A stretch of DNA of 64,000 nt from Carya illinoinensis (GCF_018687715.1 NC_056765.1:21933394-21997393); one strand, 5' to 3'. Shown: positions 1 through 12,607, numbered from the stretch's first letter. The notes: generated by a model from the letters alone, not told the origin. A program made the numbers and translations.

Positions 1-358
1 TCAAAACTCACGACTCTAGAGTGAAAAATTGCTTTTATATGGTCTCACGGCGGAAAACCTAAAATCTGTCAAAATACGATGTTCGCTCGAGCGGGGTGTC
101 AAGCGCGCATGGAGCGTTCGACTCTACCTGATTTCGCTCGAGCGTCCTATCGAGCGCACATCGAGCATTCGACTCTGCCTGATTTCGCTCGAGCGGCTAA
201 TGTCTCCGCTCGAGTGATCTTTCTTTTTCAGCAACCCGCTCGAGCTCCCTGTCGAGCGGCAGTCGAGCGTTTGAATCTGCCTGAATTCGCTCGAGTGGCC
301 AAAAGCCTCCGCTCGAGCGAACTTGTAAAATCTGCAATATGAAATTTTGCAAGTCATC
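1..358. repeat. Non-satellite flank with CGCTCGAGCG-type imperfect tandem repeats
   Basis: This stretch does not match the satellite. From about 80 to 330 it carries imperfect ~50 bp units. Each has a GCTCGAGCG-like palindrome and a TCGACTCTGCCTGATTTCG-like arm; the clearest two run about 92-143 and 144-195, with a diverged third around 235-297. It is much richer in CpG than the AT-rich satellite next to it. The join to the satellite is at about 358-360, entering the monomer at GTGATAGATC, and is not an obvious transposon end. It could be part of another repeat family or the edge of a larger insertion. I do not recognise the family, and the short reading frames here look like chance. Confidence 0.6.
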
Positions 359-359
359 A

Positions 360-983
360 GTGATAGATCAAGGCTAATATGCTAAATCAATCTAAGAATA
401 ATGTAAAACAACAATAACATCACAAAGGTGCAAATGAAAGGGAGAGAATGAATTTAAAGGGAAATTAAGCTCAAAACACGGTTTAAAGATTACTAATCAT
501 CTTTAAGTTGATTAATGCGCCTTAGTCTAGTTAGAAACTTAACAATGGTTGGACGAGCACATTAGCCTCAGGTGGAACAGCTTGGGCTTGAGGGAAACCA
601 ATGGATTCATGTAGGCGGGCTTCAATACGATGAATGAAGTTAAAGACAGATTTCTTGGTCCCAATTCGTCCAAACCTAGAACTGAACTACGAGGGTCAGG
701 GAGGTATGTACACGAAGAAGTTTCCCTTGAGGAAAACGTCAAAAAGAACAAGGCTAAGGGCGGAATTGTACGAATGCACTTGAAGGTCGACCTAGCTTCC
801 GATTCGCTATGAATTGCAAAATTGACATGGCTTTGATTCCAGTGATGTGTGATACATCAAGGCTAATATTCTAAATCAATCTAAAAATAATGTAAAACAA
901 CAATAATATCAAAAAGCTGCAGATGAAAGCGAAAGAATGAATTTAAAGGGAAATTAAGCTCAAAATATGGCTTAGAGATTACT
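360..983 (+). repeat. Satellite block, about 1.3 monomers (~488 bp family)
   Basis: One full monomer (360 to about 847, with the landmark TTAACAATGG at 539) is followed by the first ~135 bp of the next. The array is cut at 983, inside the phrase GAGATTACTA, where retrotransposon pol sequence begins. When the satellite resumes at 3133 it is in a different phase (ACGAGGGTCAGG), so sequence was lost or exchanged across the retrotransposon. Confidence 0.9.
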
Positions 984-1700
984 AAAAAAGTTGTTGAAAA
1001 AGGGATTGAAAGAAAGGAGAGTGTAAAGGAAAAAGAGAGTGAAAGAAATGAGGGTGATGTTAAAACCACAAGAAAAAAAGAGAGTGAAAAGAAAGATGAG
1101 AGCGAAGAAAGTGAGAGAAAAACAAAGAGAGAAGTGAGTTTTTATGCTAAGGCAAATTTTAATACTAACGAACTTAACAAATCTTTGCCTAGTGTTGTTA
1201 TCTCTTTGTTGCAGGGATATGAGGTCATGATTCCTAGCGGTGTGTTTAGTGGATTGCCACCTATTGGAGAGATAGAGCAATACATTGATCTTGTGCCAGG
1301 TGTGACAATCCCTAACCGACCTTTATTTGAAGAGCATAAGTCCTTGACACACTTGAAGGGACAAGTTAGGTTGGATAGAATGCATGCCAAGTGGGTTCAA
1401 TTCATTGAGACCTTTACTCATGTGATTCAGTACACATATGGTAAGAGAAATCTTGTATTTGAAGCATTATCAAGAAGGTATGTCCTTGTCTTCATTTTGG
1501 ATGCAAAGTTATTGAGATTTCAATATGATAAGAACTTGTTTGTTAATGATGATGGCTTGGCTAGTGTGTATGGAGTACGTAAGAAAGCATCGTTTTCTCA
1601 ATTATATAGACTAGATTGGTACTTGTTTAGAGAGAAAAGACTTTGTGTGCCTACTAGTCTTATGCGTGAGTTGCTTGTGCATGGATGTGGTCTGTTGAGA

Positions 1701-2060
1701 AATTTTGATATAAAGAGGACTTTAGATGTGTTGCATGAATATTGGTGGGAGTATTGTTTCCCATTCATTGAGTTTGCATATAGTTGGAGTGGTCACTTTG
1801 GTGTAAAGAAGAGTTTATGTGTATTACATGAAAACTTTTGGGAGTATGGTTTGCCATTCATTGAGATCGCATATAATTGGAATGGTCATTTTGGTGTAAG
1901 GAAGACTTTAAATGTGTTTCATGAACGTTTGTGGGAGTATCATTTTCCATTTATTGAATTGCTAAATGAACGTTTCTGGGAGTATCATTTTCCAATTATT
2001 GAATTGTTACATGAACGTTTGCGAGAGTATCATTTGTCATTTATAGAGTTTGCATATAAT
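1701..2060 (+). repeat. In-frame tandem repeats within the rearranged pol (93 bp and 45 bp units)
   Basis: Two complete 93 bp (31-codon) units, 1701-1793 and 1794-1886, and the start of a third at 1887 each fuse a zinc-finger-like [11 protein letters not shown] block to the WEY..PFIE.AY block that lies much further downstream in the normal integrase. From 1923 a shorter 45 bp (15-codon) unit, ER.WEYHFPFIELL, repeats three times (1923-1967, 1968-2012, 2013-2060). Both unit lengths are multiples of three, so the frame stays open. The fusion joins two integrase segments normally about 170 residues apart. The duplications therefore followed an internal deletion. Confidence 0.8.
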
Positions 2061-2315
2061 AGGATCATGAATAACGCTACTTCATATTGTCCTTTTGAAA
2101 TTATTTATCGTTTTAATCCATTTATTTCTTTTGATTTAATGCATTTACCTGTTGATGACAGAAGTAGCTTGGATGGACATTTCCAAATTCTTGATAAAGT
2201 TAAAGATACTTCATATCTAGTGGATCTTCCAGGTAAGTATCATGTGTTTGCTATTTTCAATGTTACTGATGTTTTTCCATTTGATCCAGGTGGAGATTCG
2301 AGGTCGAATCCTTTT

Positions 2316-2329
2316 AAGGAGAGGGGGAA
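2316..2329 (+). other. Polypurine tract of the truncated CRM-like element
   Basis: AAGGAGAGGGGGAA lies directly against the LTR start TGATGGGCCCC. This is the expected place for the plus-strand primer of an LTR retrotransposon. It also lies inside the pol reading frame, as in the complete copy. Confidence 0.75.
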
Positions 2330-3132
2330 TGATGGGCCCCAAGGCGGACCAAGTCTTAAGGATCAATTACAAGATTAAGAGCCACGAAGATCAAGAGAGC
2401 AATGCAAGAATTGGTGCAATCCAATTGGGATCAAGCTAGCAAGAGCCCAACACTCATGACGGGCTTGAAAGAAGGAGAACCAGTTTTGCTCCACTTGATC
2501 CAAGCTATAGAAGACACGACTTGGGCCTATTGTTATGGAAGGCCATGGATTTATTTATTTCATAAAAAGGGCTTAATTTATTAGTCAAATGAATTAATCA
2601 AGAATAATTGGGCTCCGGGGATGTCCAGCCCACACGTCTTATTTCTAATGAACTAGGGTTTGGGGAAGGCCTTGTATTTTGGCCAAGGGTTTATTTGGAA
2701 AGTTATAATTTTCTGTCTTACTAGGGTTTCAGAAGTTACTGTAGCGCGGCGTATGACACTGTTCACGCTACAGTACCCGAGGCATTGTTTACTTAGGGTT
2801 TTTGGGGATGGTCTATTTAAACCAATTGTAACCTCATTTGAGAGGCAGACTATATGGAATTGTGATTGAGAGTTGAGTGACCTCCTCTTGTTCTTCTTGA
2901 ACTTCTGAACTTATCAAGGGTAAATCAAAACCTTTGTGGCGTTCTTCCTTTGTAATCTAGGTTCTTGAGACGGGTTCTTCAATGGGTCTAGATTTTGATA
3001 TAATCTAGGTTCTTTGAACGGGTTCTCATTGGGTCTAGATTCTCCATCCATATACCTGAGTTTGGCTTTCTTGGGGTTGTTTTTCCAGTATTGTTGTTGG
3101 GTCTCAAAGCAAGTCTATTGGGGTTCACATCA
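2330..3132 (+). mobile_element. 3' LTR, CRM-like subfamily A
   Basis: 803 bp, TGATGGGCCCC to GGTTCACATCA. It matches the 804 bp solo LTR at 55938-56741 with about a dozen differences by eye (1-2%). It shares its second half with the 815 bp LTRs of the complete element, but its first third is clearly different. A TATA-like CTATTTAAA lies at about 2813-2821. A 9 bp inverted repeat, CTGTAGCG...CGCTACAG type, precedes it. A residual pol C-terminal frame continues into the LTR (2402-2584) but is out of frame with the main frame that stops at 2378. Confidence 0.85.
2813..2821 (+). promoter_or_regulatory. Putative LTR TATA box
   Basis: CTATTTAAA lies about 320 bp before the LTR end, in the part shared by every CRM-like LTR in the window. 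The position fits a U3/R boundary. No transcription evidence is available. Confidence 0.4.
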
Positions 3133-6100
3133 ACGAGGGTCAGGGGGGTGTGTACCCCAAGAAGTTTCCCTCGAGAAAAAGGTCAAAAATGACAAGGCTA
3201 AGGACGAAAATGTACGAATGCACTTGAAGGTACACCGAGCTTCCGATTTCCCGTGAATTGGAAATTGACGTGGCTTTGGTTCTAGTGATGTGTGATAGAT
3301 CAAGGCTAATCTTCTAAATCACTCTAAGAATAACATAAAACAACAATAATATCAAAAAGGTGCAGATGAAAGGGAAAGAATGAATTTAAAGGGAAATTAA
3401 GCTCAAAACATGGTTTATAGATTACCAATCATTTTTAAGTTGATTAATGCAATTAAGCCTAGTTAGAAACTTAACAATGGTGAGATGAGCACACTAGACT
3501 CATGTGGAACTTCTTGGGCATGAGGGAATCCAATGGATTGGTGTGGGCGGGCTTCAATACGATGAATGAAGTTAAAGACAGATTTCTTAGTGCCATTTTG
3601 TCCAAACTTAGAACCGAACTACGAGGGTCAGGGAGGTGTGTACACGAAGATATTTCCCCTAAGGAAAAAGTCAAAAAGGGCAAGGCTAAGGGCGGAATTG
3701 TACGAATGCAGTTGAAGGTGCACATATCTTCCGATTCGCTGTGAATTGGAAATTGACATGGCTTTGGTTCTAGTGATGTGTGATAGATCAAGGCTAATCT
3801 TCTAAATCAGTCAAAGAATAATATAAAACGACAATAATATCAAAAAGGGTCAGATGAAAGGGAAAGAATGAATTTAAAGGAAAATTAAGCTCAAAACATG
3901 GTTTAGAGGTTAATAATCATCTTTAAGTTGATTAATGCAATTAAGCCTAGTTAGAAACTTAACAATGGTTAGATGAGCACATTACACTCATGTGGGACAT
4001 CTTGGGCTTGAGGGAAACCAATGGATTGGTGTGTGCGGGTTTCAATACGATGACTGAAGTTAAAGACTGTTTTCTTGGTGCCAATTCGTCCAAACCAAGG
4101 ACTGAACAGCGAGGGTCAGGGAGGTGTGTATACGAGGAATTTTTCCTTGAGGAAAAGGTCAAAAAGGACAAGGCTAAGCACGAAATTGTACGAATGCACT
4201 TGAACGAGCACCTAGCTTTTGATTCGCTGTGAATTGGAAATTGACATGGCTTTGGTTCTAGTGATGTGTGATATATCAAGGCTAATCTTCATAATCAATC
4301 TAAGAATAATTTCGAACAACAATAACTTCAAAAAGGTGGAGATGAAAGGGAGAGAATGAATTTAAAATAAAATTAAGCTCAAAACATGATTTAGAGATTA
4401 CTAATCATCTTTAAGTTGATTAATGCGCTTAAGTCTAGTTAGAAACTCAACAATGCCTAGATGAGCACATTAGGCGCGTATGGAATTTCTTGGGCTTGAA
4501 GGAAACAAATGGATTGGGGTGTGCGGGCTTCAATATGATGAATGTGGTTTAAGACAGATTTCTTGGTGCCAATTCACCCAAACCTACAACTGAACTACGA
4601 GGGTCAGGAAGGTATGTACACGAAGAAGTTTCCCTGGAGGAAAAGGTCAAAAAGGACAAGGCTAAAGGCGGAATTGTACGAATGCACTTGAAGGTGCACC
4701 TAGCTTCCGATTCGCTGTAAATTGCAAAATTGACATGGCTTTGGTTCTAGTGATGTGTGATACATCAAGGCTAATATTCTAAATCAATCTAAAAATAATA
4801 TAAAACAACAATAATATCAAAAAGCTGCAGATGAAAGGGAAAGAATGAATTTAAAGGGAAATTAAGCTCAAAATATGGCTTAGAGATTACTAAACATCTT
4901 TAAGTTGATTAATGCGCCTAAATCTTGTTAGAAACTTAACAATGGCTGGATGAGCACACTAGACTCATGTGGAACTTCTTGGGCATGAGGGAATCCAATG
5001 GATTAGTGTGTGCGGCCTTCAATATGATGAATGAAGTTAAAGACAGTTTTCTTGGTACCAATTCATTCAAACCTAGAACTGATCTGCGAGGGTCGGGGAG
5101 GTGCATACACGAAGAAGTTTCGCCTGAGGAAAAGGGCAAAAAGGGCAAGGCTAAGGGCGAAATTGTACGAATGCACTTGAAGGTGCACATAACTTCCTAT
5201 TCGCTGTCAATTGGAAATTGACATGGCTTTGGTTCTAGTGATGTGTGATAGATCAAGGCTAATCTTCTAAATCAATGTAAGAATAATGTAACACAACAAT
5301 AATATCAAAAAGGTGCAGATGAAAGGGAAATTAAGCTCAAAACTTGGTTTATAGATTACTAATCATATTTAAGTTGATTAATGCAATTAAGCCTAGTTAG
5401 AAACTTAACAATGGTTAGATGAGCACATTACACTCATCTGGGACTTCTTGGGCATGAGGGAATCCAATGGACTGGTGTGGGCGGGCTTCAATACGATGAA
5501 TGAAGTTAAAGATAGATTTCTTGGTGCCATTTCGTCCAAACCTAGAACTGAACTACAAGGGTCAGGGAGGTGTGTACCCCAAGAAGTTTCCCTGGAGGAA
5601 CAGGTTAAAAAGGACAAAGCTAAGGACGGAATTGTACGAATGCACTTGAAGGTGCACCTAGCTTCCGATTCGCTGTGAATTGGAAATTGACTTGGCTTTG
5701 GTTCTAGTGATGTGTGATAGATCAAGGATAATCTTCTAAATCACTCTAAGAATAATATAAAACAACAATAATATCAAAAAGGTTCAGATGAAAGGGAAAG
5801 AATGAATTTAAAGGGAAATTAAGCTCAAAACATGGTTTATAGATTACCAATCATTTTTAAGTTGATTAATGCAATTAAGCCTAGTTAGAAACTTAACAAT
5901 GGTTAGATGAGTACACTAGACTCATGTGGAATTTCTTGGGCATGAGGGAATCCAATGGATTGGTGTGGGCGGGCTTCAATACGATGAATGAAGTTAAAGA
6001 CAGATTTCTTAATGCCATTTCGTCCAAACCTAGAACAGAACTATGAGGGGCAGGGAGGTGTGTGCACCAAGAAGTTTCCCTTGAGGAAACGGTCAAAAAG

Positions 6101-8799
6101 GACAAAGCTAAGGGTGGAGTTGTACGAATGCACTTGAACGAGCACCTAGCTTTCGATTCGCTGTGAATTGAAAATTGACATGGCTTTGGTTCTAGTGATG
6201 TGTGGTACATCAAGGCTAATCTTTATAATCAATCTAAGAATAATTTCAAACAACAATAACATCAAAAGATGGAGATGAAACGGAGAGAACTAATTTAAAA
6301 TGAAATTAAGCTCAAAACATGGTTTAGAGATTACTAATCATCTTTTAGTTGATTAATGCGCTTAAGTCTAGTTAGAAACTTAACAATGCCTAGATGAGAA
6401 CATTAGGCGCGTGTGAAATTTCTTGGGCTTGAAGGAAACAAATGGATTGGGGTGTGCGGTCTTCAACACGATGAATGAGGTTTAAGACAGATTTCTTGGT
6501 ACCAATTCGTCCAAACGTAGAACTGAACTACGAGGGTCAGGCAGCTATGTACACGAAGAAGTTTTCCTTGAGGAAAAGGTAAAAAACGACAAGGCTAAGG
6601 GCGAAATTGTACGAATGCACTTGAAAGTGCACCTAGCTTCCGATTCGCTATAAATTACAAAATTGACATGGCTTTGGTTCTAGTGATGTGTGATACATCA
6701 AGGCTAATATTCTAAATCAATCTAAAAATAATGTAAAACAACAATAATATCAAAAAGCTGCAGATGAAAGGGAAATTAAGCTCAAAATATAGCTTAGAAA
6801 TTGCTAATCATTTTTAAGTTTATTAATGCAATTAAGCCAAATTAGAAACTTCACAATGGTTAGATGAGCACATTACACTCATGTGGGACTTCTTGGGCTT
6901 GAGAGAAACCAATGGATTGGTGTGTGTGGGTTTCGATACGATGACTGAAGTTAAAGATAGATTTCTTGGTGCCAATTCGTCCAAACCAAGAACTGAACTA
7001 CGAGGGTCAGGGAGGTGTGTACACGAAGAATTTTCCCCTGAGGAAAAGGTCAAAGAGGGCAAGGCTAAGGGCAGAATTGTATGAATGCACTTGAAGGTGC
7101 ACATATCTTCCGATTCACTATGAATTGGAAATTGACATGGCTTTGGTTCTAGTGATGTGTGATAGATCAAGGCTAGTCTTTATAATCAATCTAAGAATAA
7201 TTTTAAACAACAATAACATAAAAAAGGCGGAGATGAAAGGGAGAGAACAAATTTAAAAGGAAATTAAGCTCAAAACATGGTTTAGAGATTACTAATCATC
7301 TTTAAGTTGATTAATGCGCTTAAGTCCAGTTAAAAACTTAACAATGCCTAGATGAGCACATTAGGCGCATGTGGATCATCTTGGGCATGAGGGAAACAAA
7401 TGGATTGGAGTGTGCGGGCTTCAATACAATGAATGAAGTTAAAGACAGATTTCTTGGTGCCAATTCGTCCAAACCTAGAACAACTACGAGGGTCAGGGAG
7501 GTGTGTACACGAAGAAGTTTCCATTGAGGAAAACGTCAAAAAGGACAACGCTGAGGGCTGGATTGTACGAATGCAGTTGAAGGTGCACCTAGCTTCCGAT
7601 TCGCGGTGAATTGGAAATTGACATGGCTTTGGTTCTAGTTTTGTGTGATACATCAAGGCCAATATTCTAAATCAATCTACGAATAATGTAAAACAACAAT
7701 CATATCAAAAAGGAGCAGACGAAAGGGAAAGAATGAATTTAAAGGGAAATTAAGCTCAAAATATGGCTTAGAGATTGCTAATCATTTTTAAGTTGATTAA
7801 TGCAGTTGAGCCTACTTAGAAACTTAATAATGGTTAGATGAGCACATTACACTCATGTGGGACTTCTTGGGCTGGAGGGAAACCAATGGATTAGTGTGTG
7901 CGGGTTTCAATACGATGACCGAAGTTAAAGACAGTTTTCTTGGCGCCAATTTGTCCAAACCAAGAACTGAACTATGAGGGTCAGGGAGGTGTATACACGA
8001 AGAATTTTCCCTGGAGGAAAAGGTCAAAAAGAACAAGGGTAAGGATAGAATTGTAAGAATGTGCTTGAAGGAGCACTTACCTTCCGATTCGCTGTGAGTT
8101 GGAAATTGACATGACTTTGGTTCTAGTGCTGTGTGATAGATCAAGGCTAGTCTTTATAATCAATCTAAGAATAATTTCAAACAACAATAACATCAAAAAG
8201 GTGGAGATGAAAGGGAGAGAACGAATTTAAAAGGAAATTAAGCTCAAAACATGGTTTAGAGATTACTAATCATCTTTAAGTTGATTAATGCGCTTAAGTC
8301 TAGTTAGAAACTTAAGAATGCCTAGATGAGCACATTAGGCGCATGCGGAACATCTTGGGCATGAGGGAAACAAATGGATTGGGGTGTGCGGGCTTCAAAA
8401 CAATGAATGAAGTTAAAGACAGATTTCTTGGTGCCAATTCGTCCAAACCTAGAACCGAACTACGAGGGTCAGGGAGGTGTGTACACGATGAAGTTTCCAT
8501 TGAGGAAAACGTCAAAAAGGACAACGCTGAGGGCGGGATTGTACAAATGCAGTTGAAGGTGCACCTAGCTTCCGATTCGCTATGAATTGGAAATTGACAT
8601 GACTTTGGTTCTAGTTTTGTGTGATACATCAAGGCTAATATTCTAAATCAATCTAAGAATAATGTATAACAACACTCATATCAAAAAGGAGTAGACGAAA
8701 GGGAAAGAATGAATTTAAAGGGAAATTAAGCTCAAAACATGGTTTAGAGATTACTAATCATCTTTAAGTTGATTAATGCAATTAAGCCTAGTTAGAAAC

Positions 8800-11534
8800 T
8801 TAACAATGGTTAGATGAGCACATTACACTCATGTGGAACTCCTTGGGCTTGAGGGAAACCAATGGATTGGTGCGTGCGGGCTTCAACACGATGAATGAAG
8901 TTAAAGATAGATTTCCTGCTACCAATTCGTCCAAACCTAGAACTGAACTACGAGGGTCAGGGAGGGGTGTACACCAAGAAGTTTCCCTTGAGGAAAAGGT
9001 CAAAAAGGACAAGACTTAGGGCGGAATTGTACGAATGCACTTGAATGTGCACTTAGCTTCCGATTCGCTGTGAATTGGAAATTGACATGGCTTTGATTCT
9101 AGTGATGTGTGATAGATCAAGGCTAATCTTCTAAATCAATCTAAGAATAATATAAAACAACAATAATATCAAAAAGGTGTAGATGAAAGGGAAAGAATGA
9201 ATTTAAAGGGAAATTAAGCTCAAAACATGGTTTAGAGGTTATTAATCATCTTTAAGTTGATTAATGCGCTTAAATATAGTTAGAAACTTAACAAAGGCTA
9301 GATGAGCACATTAGTCTCATGTGGAACTTCTTGGGCTTGAGCGAAACCAATGGATTGGTGTGTGCGGGCTTGAACACGATGAATGAAGTTAAAGGTAGAT
9401 TTCCTGCGGCCAATTCGTCCAAACCTGGAACCGAACTACGAGGGTAAGGGAGGTGTGTACACCAAGAAGTTTCCCATGTGGAAAAGGTCAAAAAGGACAA
9501 GGCTTAGGGCGGAATTGTACGAATGCACTTGAAGGTGCACCTAGCTTCTGATTCGCTAATCATCTTTAAGTTGATTAATGCGCTTATGTCTTGTGAGAAA
9601 CTTAACAATGGCTAGATGAGCACACTAGACTCATTTGGAACTTCTTGGGCATGAGGGAATCCAATGGATTGGCGTGTGCGGGATTCAATACGATGAATGA
9701 AGTTAAAGACAGAATTCTTGGTGCCAATTCGTCCAAACCTAGAGCTGAACTACGAGGGTCAGGGAGGTGTGTACACGAAGAAGTTTCCCCTGAGGAAAAG
9801 GTCAAAACGGGCAAGGCTAACAGCAGAATTGTACGAATGCATTAAAGGTGCACATAGCTTCCGATTCGCTGTGAATTGGAAATTGACATGGCTTTGCTTC
9901 TAGTGATGTGTGATAGATCAAGGCTAATCTTCTAAATCAATCAAAGAATAATATAAAACAACAATACTATCAAAAAGGTGCAGATGAATGGGAAAGAATA
10001 AATTTGAAGGGAAATTAAGCTCAAAATATGGTTTAGAGGTTATTAATCATCTTTAAGTTGATTAATGCGCTTAAGTCTAGTTAGAAACTTGACAAAGGCT
10101 GGATAAGCACATTAGGCGCATGTGGAACTTCTTGGGCTTGAGGGAAAGCAATGGATTGGTGTGTGCGGGCTTCAATACGATGAATGAAGTTAAAGATAGA
10201 TTTCCTGGTGCCAATTCGTCCAAACCTCGAACTGAACTACGAGGGTCAGGGAGGTGTGTACACCAAGAAGTTCCCCCTGAGGAAAAGGAAAAAAATGAGA
10301 AGCCTAAGGGCGGAATTGTACGAATCCACTTGAAGGTGCACCTACCTTTCGATTCGTTGTGAATTGGAAATTGAGATGGCTTTGGTTCTAGTGATGTGTG
10401 ATAGATCAAGGCTAATCTTATAAATCAATTTAAGAATAATGTAATACAACAATAATATCAAAAAGGTGCAGATGAAAGGGAAATTAAGCTCAAAACATGG
10501 TTTAGAGATTACTAATCATCTTCAAGTTGATTAATGCAATTAAGCCTAGTTAGAAACTTAACAAGGGTTAGATGAGCACATTACACTCACGTGGGACTTC
10601 TTGGGCTTGAGGGAAACCAACGGATTGGTGTGTGCGGGTTTCAATACGATGACTGAAGTTAAAGACAGATTTCTTGGTGCCAATTCGTCTAAACCTAGAA
10701 CCGAACTACGAGGGTCAGGAAGGTGTGTACACAAAGAAGTTTCCCTTAAAGAAAAGTTCAAAAAAGGCAAGGCTAAGGGCGGAATTGTACGAATGCACTT
10801 GAAGGTGCACATATCTTCCGATTCGCTATGAATTGGAAATTGACATGGCTTTGGTTCTGGTGATGTGTGATAGATCAAGGCTAATATTCTAAATCAGTCT
10901 AAGAATAATATAAAACAACAATAATATCAAAAAGCTGCAGGTGAAAGGGAAAGAATGAATTTAAAGGGAAATGAAGCTCAAAACAGGGTTTAGAGGTTAC
11001 TCATCATCTTTAAGTTGATTAATGCAGTTGAGCCTAGTTAGAAACTTAACAATGGTTAGATGAGCACATTACACTCATGTGGGACTTCTTGGGCTTGAGG
11101 GAAACCAATGGATTGGTGTGTGCGGGTTTCAATACGATGACTGAAGTTAAAGACAGTTTTCTTGGCGCCAATTCGTCCAAACCAAGAACTGAACTATGAG
11201 GGTCAGGGAGGTGTGTACACGATGAATTTTCCCTGGAGGAAAAGGTCAAAAAGGACAAGGGTAAGGATGGAATTGTAAGAATGCGCTTGAAGGAGCATCT
11301 ACCTTCCAATTCGCTGTGAATTGGAAATTGACATGGCTTTGGTTCTAGTGGTGTGTGATAGATCATGGCTAATCTTTATAATCAATCTAAGAATAATTTC
11401 AAACAACAATAACATCAAAAAGGTGGAGATGAAAGCGAGAGAACGAATTTAAAATGAAATTAAGCTCAAAACATGGTTTAGAGATTACTAATCATCTTTA
11501 AGTTGATTAATGCAATTAAGCCTAGTTAGAAACT
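8800..11534 (+). repeat. Older diverged copy of the monomer order found again at 12349-15263
   Basis: Monomers with landmarks at 8800, 9288, 9602, 10089, 10558 and 11046 resemble, in the same order, those at 12349, 12837, 13331, 13818, 14287 and 15263. Shared signs include CCCATGTGGAAA at 9288/12837, GAGCTGAACTACG at 9602/13331 and CTCGAACTGAAC at 10089/13818. The spacing is 3729 bp over the middle pairs. The offset changes to the left because the 9288-9602 monomer lost about 180 bp, and to the right because one monomer (14775) has no partner. Divergence is clearly greater than between the 5.8 kb copies. Confidence 0.6.
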
Positions 11535-12607
11535 TAACAATGGTTAGATGAGCACATTACACTCATGTGGAACTCCTTGGGCTTGAGGGAAACCAATGGA
11601 TTGGTGTGTACACGAAGAAGTTTCCATTAAGGAAAATGTCAAAAAGGACAATGCTGAGGGCGGGATTGTACGAATACAGTTGAAGGTGCACCTAGCTTCC
11701 GATTCGCTGTGAATTGGAAATTGACATGGCTTTGGTTCTAGTTTTGTGTGATACATCAAGGCTAATTATCTAAATCAATCTAAGAATAATGTAAAACAAC
11801 AATCATATCAAAAAGGAGCAGACGAAAGGGAAAGAATGAATTTAAAGGGAAATTAAGCTCAAAATAATGGTTAGATGAGCACATTACACTCATGTGGGAC
11901 TTCTTGGGCTTAAGGGAAACCAATGAGTTGGTGTGTGCGGGTTTCAATACGATGACCGAAGTTAAAGACAGTTTTCTTGGCACCAATTCGTCCAAACCAA
12001 GAACTGAACTATGAGGGTCAGGGAGGTGTGTACATGAAGAATTTTCCCTGGAGGAAAAGGTCAAAAAGGACAAGGGTAAGGATGGAATTGTAAGAATGCG
12101 CTTGAAGGAGCACTTACCTTCCGATTCGCTATGAGTTGGAAATTGACATGGCTTTGGTTGTAGTGGTGTGTGATAGATCAAGGCTAATCTTTATAATCAA
12201 TCTAAGAATAATTTCAAACAACAATAACATCAAAAAGGTGGAGATGAAAGGGAGAGAACGAATTTAAAAGGAAATTAAGCTCAAAACATGGTTTAGAGAT
12301 TACTAATCATTTTTAAGTTGATTAATGCGCTTAAGTCTAGTTGGAAACTTAACAATGGTTAGATGAGCACATTACACTCATGTGGAACTCCTTGGGCTTG
12401 AGGGAAACCAATGGATTGGTTTGTGCGGGCTTCAATACGAAGAATGAAGTTAAAGATAGATTTCCTGCTGCCAATTCGTCCAAACCTAGAACTGAACTAC
12501 GAGGGTCAGGGAGGTGTGTACACTAAGAAGTTTCCCTTGAGGAAAAGGGCAAAAAGGACAAGGCTTAGGGCGGAATTGTACGAATGCACTTGAAGGTGCA
12601 CCTAGCG

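Larger units (their letters stand above)
984..2378 (+). pseudogene. Rearranged, internally deleted retrotransposon pol frame (no RT, no integrase core)
   Basis: The frame is open from the satellite junction to TAA at 2376-2378, about 464 codons. I see no convincing initiator, so it is the tail of a longer polyprotein. In order it holds: a Glu/Lys/Ser/Arg-rich linker; a pre-RT segment (SFYAK to IPNRP, about 1137-1326); a jump over all of reverse transcriptase to the end of RNase H (HLKGQ and EALSRRY, the latter replacing the family's ADALSRR); a degraded integrase zinc-binding region without its Cys pair; a jump over the DDE catalytic core; repeated blocks (1701-2060); and an integrase C-terminus ending in SRSNPF-type residues across the purine tract into the LTR. 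It cannot encode reverse transcriptase or integrase activity. The open frame despite several large deletions is unusual. Recent formation and past selection are both possible. Confidence 0.8.
984..3132 (+). mobile_element. 5'-truncated CRM-like Ty3/gypsy retrotransposon (LTR subfamily A)
   Basis: The fragment starts abruptly in the charged Lys/Glu linker that follows protease in the complete element at 44320-51364. It runs through a rearranged pol frame, a purine tract (2316-2329) and an 803 bp 3' LTR ending ...TTCACATCA at 3132. The 5' LTR, primer site, gag and protease are missing. There is no matching target duplication: the left side is satellite at GAGATTACTA and the right side is ACGAGGG. 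Truncation by deletion or unequal exchange is therefore likely. The LTR matches the solo LTR at 55938-56741 more closely than the LTRs of the complete element. Confidence 0.85.

Noticed and set aside
1134..1142. GTG at 1134 as the start of an independent gene
   Set aside because: The frame is open upstream to 984 and continues the charged linker of the polyprotein, so 1134 is internal.
3471..3791. Reading frames of 60-110 codons repeated about every 488 bp on both strands, as possible genes
   Set aside because: They are the same satellite monomer read repeatedly. Many copies are broken by indels, no start context or known domain is visible, and the plus and minus frames overlap. Mentioned as a question in the findings instead.
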